Below are positions 51,759 to 60,072 of a stretch of 64,000 bases of DNA, piece after piece. The first letter of the stretch is position 1. Every line of letters begins with the position of its first letter. The notes beneath the pieces were generated by a model. It did no database searches, was not told the DNA's origin, and saw nothing but the letters and a program-made list of their open reading frames with translations. Origin of the DNA: Amorphoplanes friuliensis DSM 7358 (GTDB lineage Bacteria > Actinomycetota > Actinomycetes > Mycobacteriales > Micromonosporaceae); NCBI RefSeq assembly GCF_000494755.1, contig NC_022657.1, positions 445,501 through 509,500 of the forward strand, given 5' to 3'. The position numbers and the translations under genes were made by a program.

Positions 51759-53314
51759 GCGGCCGTGGTGTTGCGGCCGCTCCATTTGGCGGCGTAGAGG
51801 CGGTCGTCGGCGGCTCGGAAGAGGGCGTCGCCGGTGAGGGCAGGGGACCAGGTGGCGACGCCGATGCTGACGGTGAGGCGGGCCTCGGGGAGGATCGTGG
51901 CTGCGGCGACGGCCGTGCGGATGCGTTCGGCGACGTCGCGGCCGGCTGTGCTGTCGCCGCGGAGGAAGACCACGAACTCGTCGCCGGCGTAGCGGACCGC
52001 TTCGTCGCCGGTGCGGCAGTGGGCGCGCAGGATCGTGGCGACTTCGCGGAGGGCGCGGTCGCCGGCGCTGTGGGAGTACGCGTCGTTGACGGCCTTGAAG
52101 TGGTCGACGTCGATCAGGAGCAGTGTCAGGGGCCCGCGGTCGCGTCCGGCGTCCACGGTGTCGAGGAGCAGGTCGAACTTGCGGCGGTTGCCGAGGCCGG
52201 TCAGCGGGTCGAGCATGACCTCGTGTTCGGCCCGGGCGCGGGCGGCTTCGGCTTCCTCGCGCTGGCCGGCCTGGCGGAGCATCGCCAGGCGCTGGAGTCG
52301 CAGGCGCCACAGCTCGCGCACCTGTCCCTCGACCGTTTCGAAGAGGTCGCGGCTGGACTGGCCGTTGTCGAGTTCCAGGGCGGTCAGTGCCAGTTCGAAG
52401 CGGATGATCGGGCGTTCGTCGGGCCGGCAGCCGTGTTCGCTCAGGTCGCGGGCGGCGATGAACTCGCGGCGGGCCTCGTGGAGCAGGCCGTGGGCGCGCA
52501 GGCTGATGCCGAGGGCCAGGTGGGCCATCCGGGCGTACTGGTAGGTCTCGCCGGTGCGCAGCGGCAGCACCGCTTCCCGGGCCAGTTTTTCGGCGACCGT
52601 CGTCTCGCCGAGTTTGGCCAGGGCCAGGGCGTGCACGGCCATGACCTGCAGGTCGGGCTGGTCGTCGAGGCGGCTGCGGGTGATCTCGGCGCTGCGGCGC
52701 AGGCGGCTGCGGGACTCCTCGGAGCGGCCGACGTGGGCCAGGCGCAGACCCCAGTAGAGCAGTGTCACCGCGTGGACCAGGTCGAACGACGTCGAGCGGT
52801 TCGGGGAGTCGTCCGCGCAGAGCTGGTCGTACGCGATCGCCGCGGTCTCGTACATCTCGGCGACGGTGGCGGCTTCGGCGAACGAGCACATCGCGGACCG
52901 GTGCCGGTCGGTGCCCGCGGGTCCGGCGTTCAGCAGTACGCCGGCGCGGGCGAGGTTGCGCATGCAGTCGACGTAGTGGCCGCGCAGCAGGTGGAGCTGG
53001 GCGAGGTCGCAGAGGGTCTTGGCCTCGTTGAGCAGCGATCCCGCGGTGCGCAGGAGTTCCTCGCCCAGCATCGTCGCCTCGACGTACCGGCCCATGGCCA
53101 GGAGGGCGTACATCTTGCCCTGGGTGAGGAGGCGGATCGTCTTCTCGTCGCGGACGGTACGGGCGATGACCAGGAACGCATCGGCCGCCGTGATCGCCTC
53201 GTGGGGCTGCCCGGTGTTGGCGAGCCGGTGCACCTGCCGGGCGAGCAGGTGCAGCGGACCGTACGCGGTCACGGGCACGGGCAGCCGGTCGCCCCGCGAG
53301 ATCCAGTCCGCCAT
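51755..53314 (-). CDS. TPR-like-GGDEF diguanylate cyclase
   Basis: A 519-residue cytoplasmic protein without membrane segments. Residues 20-335 are helical repeats of TPR type (ALAKLGETTVAEKLAREAV, LGISLRAHGLLHEARREF). A short coiled coil (about 335-360) leads to a GGDEF domain at about 360-515: DPLTGLGNRRKFD, LLIDVDHFKAVND and RYAGDEFVVF. AGDEF is an accepted active variant of GGDEF. No EAL domain is present. A perfect 7-3-7 inverted repeat precedes the ATG by about 20 nt. Confidence 0.88.
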   Translation of the reverse strand: MADWISRGDRLPVPVTAYGPLHLLARQVHRLANTGQPHEAITAADAFLVIARTVRDEKTIRLLTQGKMYALLAMGRYVEATMLGEELLRTAGSLLNEAKTLCDLAQLHLLRGHYVDCMRNLARAGVLLNAGPAGTDRHRSAMCSFAEAATVAEMYETAAIAYDQLCADDSPNRSTSFDLVHAVTLLYWGLRLAHVGRSEESRSRLRRSAEITRSRLDDQPDLQVMAVHALALAKLGETTVAEKLAREAVLPLRTGETYQYARMAHLALGISLRAHGLLHEARREFIAARDLSEHGCRPDERPIIRFELALTALELDNGQSSRDLFETVEGQVRELWRLRLQRLAMLRQAGQREEAEAARARAEHEVMLDPLTGLGNRRKFDLLLDTVDAGRDRGPLTLLLIDVDHFKAVNDAYSHSAGDRALREVATILRAHCRTGDEAVRYAGDEFVVFLRGDSTAGRDVAERIRTAVAAATILPEARLTVSIGVATWSPALTGDALFRAADDRLYAAKWSGRNTTAA

Positions 53315-53332
53315 GACCCCAAGTATCAGCCG

Positions 53333-53349
53333 TTTACTTCTCAAGTAAA
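53333..53349 (-). promoter_or_regulatory. Inverted repeat upstream of the GGDEF gene
   Basis: TTTACTT-ctc-AAGTAAA is a perfect 7-3-7 inverted repeat, 19 nt before the start codon of the minus-strand GGDEF gene, in an otherwise GC-rich region. It may be a repressor site; a protein is not known. Confidence 0.5.
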
Positions 53350-53480
53350 TGGCCGCGTCCGGATGGCCGGACTTTTCCAGATAGTTGGAGTTTTTACGAA
53401 GATGCCCCGTACGCCGTCCGAAAGTGCAGGTGAACGACGGCGGGACGGCCGCACATCGGATCAGGGGAATGGAGTGGTGG

Positions 53481-53984
53481 ATGGCTACGAAGAGCAGTGC
53501 CAAGGAGCGTCGCAGGAGTCGTCGGCGGGCGGCCATCGTCCTCGTACCGACCGTTGCGGGCGTGTTCGTCGCCGGCACCGCCTTCGCGTACTGGACCACG
53601 TCCGGCACGGGTACCGGTTCCGGTACGTCGGGCACCTCCGATGTTGTCACCGTGTCGCAGACCAGCACCGTGACCGGTCTGGTGCCCGGAGGGGCGGCGC
53701 AGGCCATCAACTTCAAGATCAATAACCCGAAGTCGACGAAGCAGTACATCTCCAGCGTCGATATTCAGGTCGGGAGCATCATCAGCAACGTGACGAGCCT
53801 GACCGCCGTGGGCTGCTCGGCTGCTGACTTCGACATCCGTCAGCCCGACGCGCTCGACACCGACCTCGACCCCGGCGACACCTTCTTCACGACAAAAAAC
53901 GCGACGATCGCCATGAAAAACACGAACTACAACCAGAACGGCTGCAAGAACGTCACTCTGAGCCTCAACCTCACCGCAGCCTGA
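53481..53984 (+). CDS. SipW/TasA-type small exported protein
   Basis: A 167-residue protein. After a basic start, the hydrophobic segment VLVPTVAGVFVAGTAFAYWTT with FAYW at its end resembles the SipW-cognate signal class found in TasA/camelysin-like surface proteins. Residues 35-167 are Ser/Thr/Asn-rich and beta-like with two Cys residues that could form a disulfide. No dedicated SipW peptidase is seen in the window. ATG 53481 is chosen over 53469 because GGAG lies 6 nt upstream. It is followed after 77 bp by a related gene with a LamG domain. Confidence 0.7.
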   Translation: MATKSSAKERRRSRRRAAIVLVPTVAGVFVAGTAFAYWTTSGTGTGSGTSGTSDVVTVSQTSTVTGLVPGGAAQAINFKINNPKSTKQYISSVDIQVGSIISNVTSLTAVGCSAADFDIRQPDALDTDLDPGDTFFTTKNATIAMKNTNYNQNGCKNVTLSLNLTAA

Positions 53985-54061
53985 CGCGGTCGGCGGCAGC
54001 ACGCCTCGGGCGTGCTGCCGCCGTACCCGTCGCTGTAGATGATCAAGGAAGGAGGCCGGTG

Positions 54062-55759
54062 GTGAAGCGCGCCATGATCGCGGGTGCCGTGCTGTCGCTG
54101 CTCGCCTCCGGCGCTGCCTACGGCTACTGGGGCACGATGGGGACGGGCTCCGGCTCGGCGCAGACCGGAACCGCCGCACCGCTCACGCTCACCCCCGGCA
54201 CGCCCACCACGCGTCTCTACCCCGGCGGCAGCGCGGATGTCGCGGTCACCGTCACCAACCCCAACCCGTACGCGGTCAGAGTCGGCCGTCTGGCCCTCGA
54301 CACCGCCCAGGGCACCGGCGGGTTTGCCGTTGACGCCGGCCATGCCGCCTGCGGTGTCGCGTCGCTCGCCTTCGCGACCCAGAGCAACGGCGGTGACGGC
54401 TGGACCATCCCGGCCAACGGCGCACTCAGCCTGCAGCTCGCCGGGGCGCTGACCATGACGACCGCCGCCGCCAACGCCTGCCAGGGCGCCACCTTCTCCG
54501 TCTACCTGGCCACCGACCGCGATGCCTACGCCGCGGTCCGGAACACGTCCGGGCTGGTCAGCTACTGGCGGCTGGGCGCGGATCCCGATGTGGCGGACAA
54601 CTTCACCGGTACGCCCGCAACCGCCCTGCCCGCCCACACCGGTACGGTCGCGACGAGCTGGACGACCTTCGCCGGCACCGACCCGGTGCTCTCCGCCGCG
54701 AACCGTGTCCGCCGCAGCGTCCCGGGCTGGTCGCTGGTCCACTCCGGTACGGCGCCGGCAAGCGCCGACTACACCGTCGAGGCCGACGTGTACGCCGCGA
54801 CGCTCGTTGCCGGCGACTCGATCGGTGTGGTGGGCCGGCTCAACACGTCGACCAGCAGTTACTACTCCGCGCGGTACCGGATGTCCGACCAGTCCTGGCA
54901 CCTGTACCGGACAGCCGGCGGCACGAACACCAGTCTCGCTTCCGCGGGTGCGACACTCAGCGCCGGTCAGACGTACCGGGTCCGGCTGGATCTGGCCGGC
55001 ACCACCCTGACGCTGTCGATCGACGGGATGGTGGTGGCCACGGCCACCGATGCGACCCTGGCCGCGACCGGTCGTGCCGGGCTGCAGCTGGGCGAGAACG
55101 GTGTCAACGCCGCCGTCTCGGACAGCACGGGGCTGCACGCCGACAACTTCAGGGTCTTCCGGAACTCCGGCTCGGCCGCGTCCGACAGCGCGGGTGCCAA
55201 CTCCGGCGCCTATCTCGGCTCGGTCGTCCAGAACGAGCCGGGTGCCCTGGCCGGTGACCTGAACGCCGCGGTTGTCCTCAACGGCTCCACCGGTGCGATG
55301 CGGGTGGCGCCGGCGACGGGCCTGCCGGTCGGCGCGGCCTCCCGGTCGGTCGAGATCTGGTTCAAACGCAGCGGTACGACCGACGCGGCGCTGTTCTCCT
55401 ACGGGTCGGCGAGTGCCGCCAAGCTCTTCGCGGCCCGGCTGACGTCGGCGAACAACCTCCGGGTCTGGGGTTTCGCCCTGGACCGCGACTTCACGCTGCC
55501 CTACCCGACCAGCGACAACGTCTGGCATCACGTGGTTGTCACCTACGACGGCGGTGTGCTGCGGGTCTACCTCGACGGCACCGGCCTGACACCGCTGACC
55601 GCCACGCTGGACACCACTGTGGACGGCTCGGGCTTCACGGTCGGGTCGGCCACCGGCGCCTACTTCTTCGGTGGATCACTCGACGAGGTCGCCGTCTACA
55701 GCCAGGTGCTGTCCCCGGCGACGATCACGGACCACTACCGCGCCGGCCGCGGCACCTAG
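54062..55759 (+). CDS. SipW/TasA-type surface protein with LamG domain
   Basis: A 565-residue exported protein. The N-terminal MIAGAVLSLLASGAAYGYWGTMG segment (in parts) resembles the signal region of the preceding gene. Residues 30-145 are a TasA-like beta domain with Cys. Residues 150-350 form a jelly-roll-like module (SYYSARYRMSDQSWHLYR, DGMVVATATD). Residues 380-560 are a LamG/concanavalin-like domain (RSVEIWFKRSG, NVWHHVVVTYDGG, GGSLDEVAVYSQVL). It likely binds or displays carbohydrate at the cell surface. GGAGG lies before two tandem GTGs; 54062 has the better spacing. There is no sortase motif. Confidence 0.78.
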   Translation: MKRAMIAGAVLSLLASGAAYGYWGTMGTGSGSAQTGTAAPLTLTPGTPTTRLYPGGSADVAVTVTNPNPYAVRVGRLALDTAQGTGGFAVDAGHAACGVASLAFATQSNGGDGWTIPANGALSLQLAGALTMTTAAANACQGATFSVYLATDRDAYAAVRNTSGLVSYWRLGADPDVADNFTGTPATALPAHTGTVATSWTTFAGTDPVLSAANRVRRSVPGWSLVHSGTAPASADYTVEADVYAATLVAGDSIGVVGRLNTSTSSYYSARYRMSDQSWHLYRTAGGTNTSLASAGATLSAGQTYRVRLDLAGTTLTLSIDGMVVATATDATLAATGRAGLQLGENGVNAAVSDSTGLHADNFRVFRNSGSAASDSAGANSGAYLGSVVQNEPGALAGDLNAAVVLNGSTGAMRVAPATGLPVGAASRSVEIWFKRSGTTDAALFSYGSASAAKLFAARLTSANNLRVWGFALDRDFTLPYPTSDNVWHHVVVTYDGGVLRVYLDGTGLTPLTATLDTTVDGSGFTVGSATGAYFFGGSLDEVAVYSQVLSPATITDHYRAGRGT

Positions 55760-55819
55760 GACCGCAACTGTCCTGTTTGCGCCACCCTGAGCAACCGCGT
55801 ATGTGCGTATGGTGAATTT

Positions 55820-56725
55820 ATGGCGTATGCCGCGGGTGGCCGGCGCAGAGCCCTGTCGTGGGCCCTGGCGATCGAACTGCTGCTCGCCGGTGTGGCCATC
55901 GGCGCCGGTGTGCTGCGGCACGATCCCCTCGGGCCGGATTACGTCAACATCGCCGACGTGACCGCGCGACCTGCGGTGGCCGGCACCGGGTCCTTCACCT
56001 GGGACTGTGGTCGCAACGAGCGCGGTCACCGCAACACCGCCAACGTCGTGGTGACACCGGGGAAGGCCGGCCCGGCGCACCACGTGCACGACTATGTCGG
56101 CAACCTCTCGGTCGACGTCGGCTCGACGGTGAAGTCGCTGGCTGAAGGCAACACCAGCTGCGCGAACGGTGATCGGTCGACCTATTACTGGCCGGTGCTG
56201 CGTCTTGCCGGCGGGGCGGTGCAGGTGCCCGTGTCGCTGACGCTGACCTACTACGGCAACGTCCGCAGTCCGGTGGTCGAGATGCCCCGGCTGCTGCGGG
56301 GTGCGGTCGGTGACGCGTACGCCTTCACCAACGGTGGTGCCCGCGCCGAACCCGTCTGGAGCTGCTCCGGAAGCCCGGACCGGCGTACGACCCGCTATCC
56401 GATCTGCCCCGGTGGTGAACGGGTGCTGCGGGTCTTCGACTTCCCGAGCTGCTGGGACGGCCGCCGCACCGACAGCAGTGATCACCGTGCGCATCTGGTC
56501 TTCCCCCAGCCCGGCGGTGGTTGTCCGATCTCGACGTTCGCGGTGCCGCGCCTCGAGATCGTCGTCGCGTACGCCATCGGCAAGGGCACCCGGTACCGGA
56601 TCGACGCTTTCCACGCGCAGCGGCACAGTCCGCTCACCGATCACGCGTTTTTTGTCAATCTGATGCCGGGTGCCCTGATGCGCGAGATCGTGCGGTGCCT
56701 GAACACCGGGCAGATCTGTCAGTAG
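55820..56725 (+). CDS. DUF1996 domain secreted protein
   Basis: A 301-residue protein with an N-terminal signal anchor (about residues 12-30). DUF1996 features are the HHVHDYVGN element near residue 90, the Cys pair with GNTSCANG, and FPSCWDGRRTDSSDHRAHLVFP followed by CPISTFAVPRLEI. The family is widespread in fungi and actinobacteria and has no established activity; conserved His and Asp residues suggest a metal site (inference). A TATGGT box ends 6 nt before the ATG. Its 3' end overlaps the convergent lipoprotein gene by 7 bp. Confidence 0.87.
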   Translation: MAYAAGGRRRALSWALAIELLLAGVAIGAGVLRHDPLGPDYVNIADVTARPAVAGTGSFTWDCGRNERGHRNTANVVVTPGKAGPAHHVHDYVGNLSVDVGSTVKSLAEGNTSCANGDRSTYYWPVLRLAGGAVQVPVSLTLTYYGNVRSPVVEMPRLLRGAVGDAYAFTNGGARAEPVWSCSGSPDRRTTRYPICPGGERVLRVFDFPSCWDGRRTDSSDHRAHLVFPQPGGGCPISTFAVPRLEIVVAYAIGKGTRYRIDAFHAQRHSPLTDHAFFVNLMPGALMREIVRCLNTGQICQ

Positions 56726-57498
56726 CCGTCGCCGGTCGGGGCGTCGTCCTCCGGCGGGGTCTCGCTGTCGTTGCCACCCGTGCCACCGGCGGACTCGGGC
56801 AGGTCTCCGGTCTTGCCACCCTTGGGGTCGATCGCGAACCAGGTCCCCTTGACACCCTGGCCGTTGATGTCGCCGGCCTTCTTGTCCTTGGCGAAGTAGT
56901 ACACGGGCCAGCCGTTGATCGTGACCTGGCAGGTGCCGTCGGCGCGTTCGACGTACCCGAGGATCTTGGGGTTGAGGCCCTGCGGGAAGATCTTGCCCGG
57001 TGACTTGATCAGCAGCGGCGGCCAGGCCTTGGCGCAGTCGCCGTTGCAGGTGGCCTCCGGCGGCTTGTTGGAGTCCTCGTCGAAGCGGTAGAGCGTGCGG
57101 CCGGCGCCGTCAGTGACGTAGGTACCGATGATCTTGTTTTCGGCCGTGTTGAGCTCGACGGTCTTGCTGCCCTTGCGGATGCTCTTCGGCGGCGTGATGT
57201 CCTCGTCGGACGCTCCACTGAAGATCTTCACCCACTTCTGGGTCTTGGCCACGGTCGGCTCGGGAATGGGCGCGGCCTCCGGTTCGGGCTCCTCGGCCCG
57301 CTCCTCGGCCTCGGCCGCGAGCTTCTCGGTGTCGATGGCCGGCTCCGGCACGCCGGTCGGGTCGGCCGTGGGCTCGGCCGGCGCGTCGTCGGCGGCGACG
57401 TAGTTGACGGCGGTGGGCAGGTCGGTGCGTGCACACGCGGCGAGACCAAGAGCGCTGGTCAGTGCCACTGCGGCGAAGACGGTTCGGCTGCGCTTCAT
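56719..57498 (-). CDS. Lipoprotein with secreted repeat domain (Lipoprotein_15 type), SigL-type promoter
   Basis: A 259-residue lipoprotein. The signal peptide ends in LGLAAC, giving a lipidated Cys near residue 22. A Pro/Glu/Ala-rich stretch follows to about residue 85. Residues 110-225 carry two copies of the PF03640-type repeat: YVTDGAGRTLYRFDEDSN ... CNGDCAKAWPPLL and a second with GWPVYYFAKDKKAGDINGQG ... GTWFAID. Proteins with this repeat are surface-exposed and may bind metal or haem, but that is unproven. It is divergent from the sigma factor gene and shares a mirror-image promoter with it. GGGGGAA precedes the ATG. Confidence 0.85.
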   Translation of the reverse strand: MKRSRTVFAAVALTSALGLAACARTDLPTAVNYVAADDAPAEPTADPTGVPEPAIDTEKLAAEAEERAEEPEPEAAPIPEPTVAKTQKWVKIFSGASDEDITPPKSIRKGSKTVELNTAENKIIGTYVTDGAGRTLYRFDEDSNKPPEATCNGDCAKAWPPLLIKSPGKIFPQGLNPKILGYVERADGTCQVTINGWPVYYFAKDKKAGDINGQGVKGTWFAIDPKGGKTGDLPESAGGTGGNDSETPPEDDAPTGDGY

Positions 57499-57530
57499 GA
57501 TTCCCCCTGTGAGTGAGCCGGTACGCCATC

Positions 57531-57559
57531 CACACGCGTCGCTTCCCGATCCGGTTCAG
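57531..57559 (-). promoter_or_regulatory. SigL-type promoter of the lipoprotein gene
   Basis: Read on the minus strand: CTGAACCG (57559-57552), 15 bp, CGTGTG (57536-57531). This fits the published mycobacterial SigL consensus TGAACC-N15/16-CGTGT as I recall it. The start codon lies about 33 bp further on. Confidence 0.75.
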
Positions 57560-57571
57560 GAGAAAATTCAT

Positions 57572-57600
57572 CTGAACCGATTCCCGCACCCCCTCGTGTG
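57572..57600 (+). promoter_or_regulatory. SigL-type promoter of the sigma/anti-sigma operon
   Basis: CTGAACCG (57572-57579), 15 bp, CGTGTG (57595-57600), the same elements and spacing as the divergent promoter. The two -35 boxes form an 8-bp inverted repeat separated by 12 bp. It should drive the genes at 57699 and 58247, giving autoregulation. Confidence 0.75.
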
Positions 57601-57698
57601 TGTGGAGTCAGACCGACGAAACGGGGGTCGAGGGTGGCCGGGCACGCGCTCCGTCCGGCCAGCCTCGGCGAAAGATCCGCCGTCACCGGGGGGAAGAG

Positions 57699-58250
57699 AT
57701 GCCGGGGTTGAGACTCCAACGTCGCCGGGAGGTGGCCGATGAAGCACTGGTCAGATCCCTGTTCCAGGAACACGGGGCGGCGATGCTCGCTTACGCGACA
57801 CAGCTGACGCGGGACCGTGCCGCAGCCGAGGACGTCGTCCAGGAGGCGCTCGTCCGGGCCTGGCGGCATCCCGACAGCCTGGTGAACGGCAAGGGTTCGG
57901 TGCGCGGGTGGCTGCTCACGGTCGTCCGCAACATCGTCACCGACCAGGTCCGGGCCCGCAGAGCCCGGGCGACCGAGGTCCGGGAGACCCCGGTCGAGAC
58001 CGCGATCGAGGGCGACCACGCCGAGCAGGTGGTCAACTCGGTGGTGGTGGTCGACGCACTCAGCCGGCTCTCCACCGAACATCGCGAGGTGCTCGAGCAG
58101 GTCTACCTGCTCGGCAGCACGGTCGCGGAAGCGGCCAAGGCACTGGGCATTCCGCCCGGGACGGTCAAGTCGCGGTCCTTCTACGCCCTCCGGGCACTAC
58201 GCGAGCTCCGGTCGCTGAGCGCCGCCGGAACGGAACGGTCTGCCTCATGA
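57699..58250 (+). CDS. ECF sigma factor, SigL-like
   Basis: A 183-residue ECF sigma factor. Region 2 lies at about residues 20-90 (TRDRAAAEDVVQEALVRAWRHP; RGWLLTVVRNIVTDQVR) and region 4 at about 120-175 (RLSTEHREVLEQVYLLGSTVAEAAKALGIPPGTVKSR, in parts). Sequence and promoter type point to the SigL group. The cognate anti-sigma factor follows with an ATGA overlap. GGGGGGAAG precedes ATG 57699; longer in-frame starts back to 57600 overlap the promoter. By analogy it likely controls exported or envelope proteins, including the divergent lipoprotein. Confidence 0.9.
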   Translation: MPGLRLQRRREVADEALVRSLFQEHGAAMLAYATQLTRDRAAAEDVVQEALVRAWRHPDSLVNGKGSVRGWLLTVVRNIVTDQVRARRARATEVRETPVETAIEGDHAEQVVNSVVVVDALSRLSTEHREVLEQVYLLGSTVAEAAKALGIPPGTVKSRSFYALRALRELRSLSAAGTERSAS

Positions 58251-58951
58251 ACACCAATCACGTGGACCTCGCCGGTTACCTGACGAAGTCGCTGGACGCG
58301 GAGCAGATCAGGCAGGTCGAGGAGCACCTCGCCGGCTGCGCCGAGTGCCGGGCCGAGGTGGAATCCCTGCAGGAGTGGACGATGGCACTCGAGGCCGTGC
58401 CCGAGGCGATGCTGCTGGACGGGCCGCCCGAGGGCGGTGACCTGCTGTTGCAGCGCACGCTGCGGCAGATCCGTGACGAGTCCTCCGGGAGGCGTCATCG
58501 GCGGAACGCACTGGTAGGTGTGGCCGCGGCCGTGGTGGTCGCCGCGGCGATCGCCTCCGGAGCCGCGGTCGGCCGCCTGTCGGTGGACCCGGCGGCGCCG
58601 GTCGCGCTGCCCACGCCGGTCGCGTCCGAACCGACGACGATCCCGGGGACGAAGACGGCGACCGCTGTCGACGCCGGCACCGGGGCACGCATCACCGTGG
58701 CGGTGGCGCCGGCGCCCGGCTGGGTCCGGATCAAGGCCGCCGTGGTCGGCATCCCGGCCGGTGAGCGCTGCCGGCTCGAGGTGATCGGCAAGGACGGCAC
58801 GACCGTCCTCGCGGGCAGCTGGGTGGTGTCCGACAAGGGCGCCGCCGAGGGAACCACGTTGGACGGAAGCGCACTCGTGCCGCCGGACCAGGTCAGCTCG
58901 GTCCGGGTCGTGACCGAGGCCGGGAAGCAGTACACCAGCGTCGACGTCTGA
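58247..58951 (+). CDS. Zinc-binding anti-sigma factor (RslA/RskA-like)
   Basis: A 234-residue membrane protein. The N-terminal anti-sigma domain has HLAGCAECRAE (HxxxCxxC) at residues 24-31, the zinc motif of ZAS proteins. A single transmembrane helix lies at about residues 88-110, and an exported domain of about 120 residues follows, with a Pro/Thr linker. It should hold the sigma factor at the membrane until a redox or proteolytic signal. The start overlaps the sigma stop codon. A 15-bp-stem terminator follows. Confidence 0.9.
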   Translation: MNTNHVDLAGYLTKSLDAEQIRQVEEHLAGCAECRAEVESLQEWTMALEAVPEAMLLDGPPEGGDLLLQRTLRQIRDESSGRRHRRNALVGVAAAVVVAAAIASGAAVGRLSVDPAAPVALPTPVASEPTTIPGTKTATAVDAGTGARITVAVAPAPGWVRIKAAVVGIPAGERCRLEVIGKDGTTVLAGSWVVSDKGAAEGTTLDGSALVPPDQVSSVRVVTEAGKQYTSVDV

Positions 58952-58961
58952 CCGCGGAGCT

Positions 58962-59000
58962 CGAGCCGGGGACGGTTTGCCCAGGACCGTCCCCGGCTCG
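58962..59000. terminator. Strong bidirectional hairpin terminator
   Basis: CGAGCCGGGGACGGT (58962-58976) pairs perfectly with ACCGTCCCCGGCTCG (58986-59000) across a 9-nt loop. It lies between the convergent anti-sigma and PPOX genes and can serve both. Confidence 0.85.
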
Positions 59001-59005
59001 TCAGG

Positions 59006-59407
59006 TCAGCCCCAGGGCGCGTGAACGATCTTCTCCACCTCGATGGTCAGCACCAGCCGGACCTGGTCACGGCCGCCGAACCACGGGTACGGCCCGCCGA
59101 GGTACTTCTGGGCGAGCTCCTCGATGCTCTCGGCGCCGCCCTTGTCGGTGATGTCGACAACACGGCCGCGGACGGAGAAGTAGTTCGAGACGTTCTCCGG
59201 GTCGGCGATCGTGACTGCCACCCGCGGGTCACGCTCGACATTCTTGACCTTGCGAAAGCCCTCGACGGTGTTGAGCAGGATGTGCTCACCGTCGGTGCCC
59301 ACCCAGGTCTGGGTCAGCTGCGGTGAACCGTCGGGCATGGTCGTGGCGATGAAGCAGGGGCTGGGCTTGCGGAGCAGTTCCAGCAGGGCGGCGGGCAGAT
59401 CGGTCAT
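59006..59407 (-). CDS. PPOX-class (pyridoxamine-oxidase-fold) probable F420/FMN-dependent oxidoreductase
   Basis: A 133-residue split-barrel protein. CFIATTMPDGSPQLTQTWVGTDG near the N-terminus (in parts) and VKNVERDPRVAVTIADP in the middle are typical of actinobacterial PPOX-class F420-dependent enzymes. A DNYF-like VSNYFSVRGRVVDI segment follows. The cofactor (F420, FMN or haem) cannot be decided. TACAGT, read on the minus strand, ends 6 nt before the ATG, suggesting a leaderless mRNA. The divergent TetR gene probably regulates it through the palindrome between them. Confidence 0.85.
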   Translation of the reverse strand: MTDLPAALLELLRKPSPCFIATTMPDGSPQLTQTWVGTDGEHILLNTVEGFRKVKNVERDPRVAVTIADPENVSNYFSVRGRVVDITDKGGAESIEELAQKYLGGPYPWFGGRDQVRLVLTIEVEKIVHAPWG

Positions 59408-59416
59408 GACAAATAC

Positions 59417-59437
59417 TGTACGGTACCGTTTCGTACA
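59417..59437. promoter_or_regulatory. TetR operator between PPOX and TetR genes
   Basis: TGTACG (59417-59422), 9 bp, CGTACA (59432-59437) is a perfect inverted repeat with the palindrome ACGGTACCGT (59420-59429) inside it. It overlaps the PPOX -10 box and lies 20 bp before the TetR start. Confidence 0.65.
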
Positions 59438-59457
59438 CAAGTCAAGGAGCGGGAGAC

Positions 59458-60072
59458 GTGACGAGCGCCCTACGCGGACACGCACGCGAGGAGGCGATCC
59501 TGGCCGCCGCCGTCGAGCTGGTGGCCGAGATCGGGTACGACCGGGTCAGCATGGACGCGATCGCCGCCCGCGCCCGCGCCTCCAAGGCCACGATCTACCG
59601 CAAGTGGCCGGGCAAGGCGCCGCTCATCGCCGAAGCCGTCCGCCGCACCGCCGAAGCCGTTCCGCCGCAGGCCACGAACACCGGCACGGTGCGCGGAGAC
59701 CTTCTCGCCTCGGTCGCCGCGATCACCCGCGCCCTGACCGGGCACACCGGCCCGTCGATCATCGGCCTGACGCAGGCCCTCCGCGAGGACAGAACCCTGC
59801 GTGATCTCGTACGCGCCCAGATCGCCGACCGCAGCATCGCCCAGGGCGCCCTGATCGCGGGCAGCGCCGCCGGGCGGGGTGAGCAGGTGGACGCGGCCCG
59901 GGTCGCGCGCGTGCTCGACTTGGCCGTGGCCCAGCTCTTCCTCACCACGCTGCTCGGCGGCGCCCCACCGACCACCGCCGACCAGTCCGCGCTGGTCGAC
60001 GAGGTGTTGCTACCGCTGCTCTCGCACGGCGGACCGGGTCAGCCGCACAGGGCCAGGGTGCGGGACGCGTAG
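59458..60072 (+). CDS. TetR-family transcriptional regulator
   Basis: A 204-residue regulator. Residues 9-57 are the helix-turn-helix (AREEAILAAAVELVAEIGYD, then AIAARARASKATIYRKW). The ligand domain has no specific match; TetR_C_16-like is possible from HTGPSIIGLTQALRED. It is divergent from a PPOX-class gene with a palindromic operator. AAGGAGCGGGAG lies before GTG 59458. After its stop, 149 bp without any recognised feature lead to the rhodanese gene. Confidence 0.88.
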   Translation: MTSALRGHAREEAILAAAVELVAEIGYDRVSMDAIAARARASKATIYRKWPGKAPLIAEAVRRTAEAVPPQATNTGTVRGDLLASVAAITRALTGHTGPSIIGLTQALREDRTLRDLVRAQIADRSIAQGALIAGSAAGRGEQVDAARVARVLDLAVAQLFLTTLLGGAPPTTADQSALVDEVLLPLLSHGGPGQPHRARVRDA

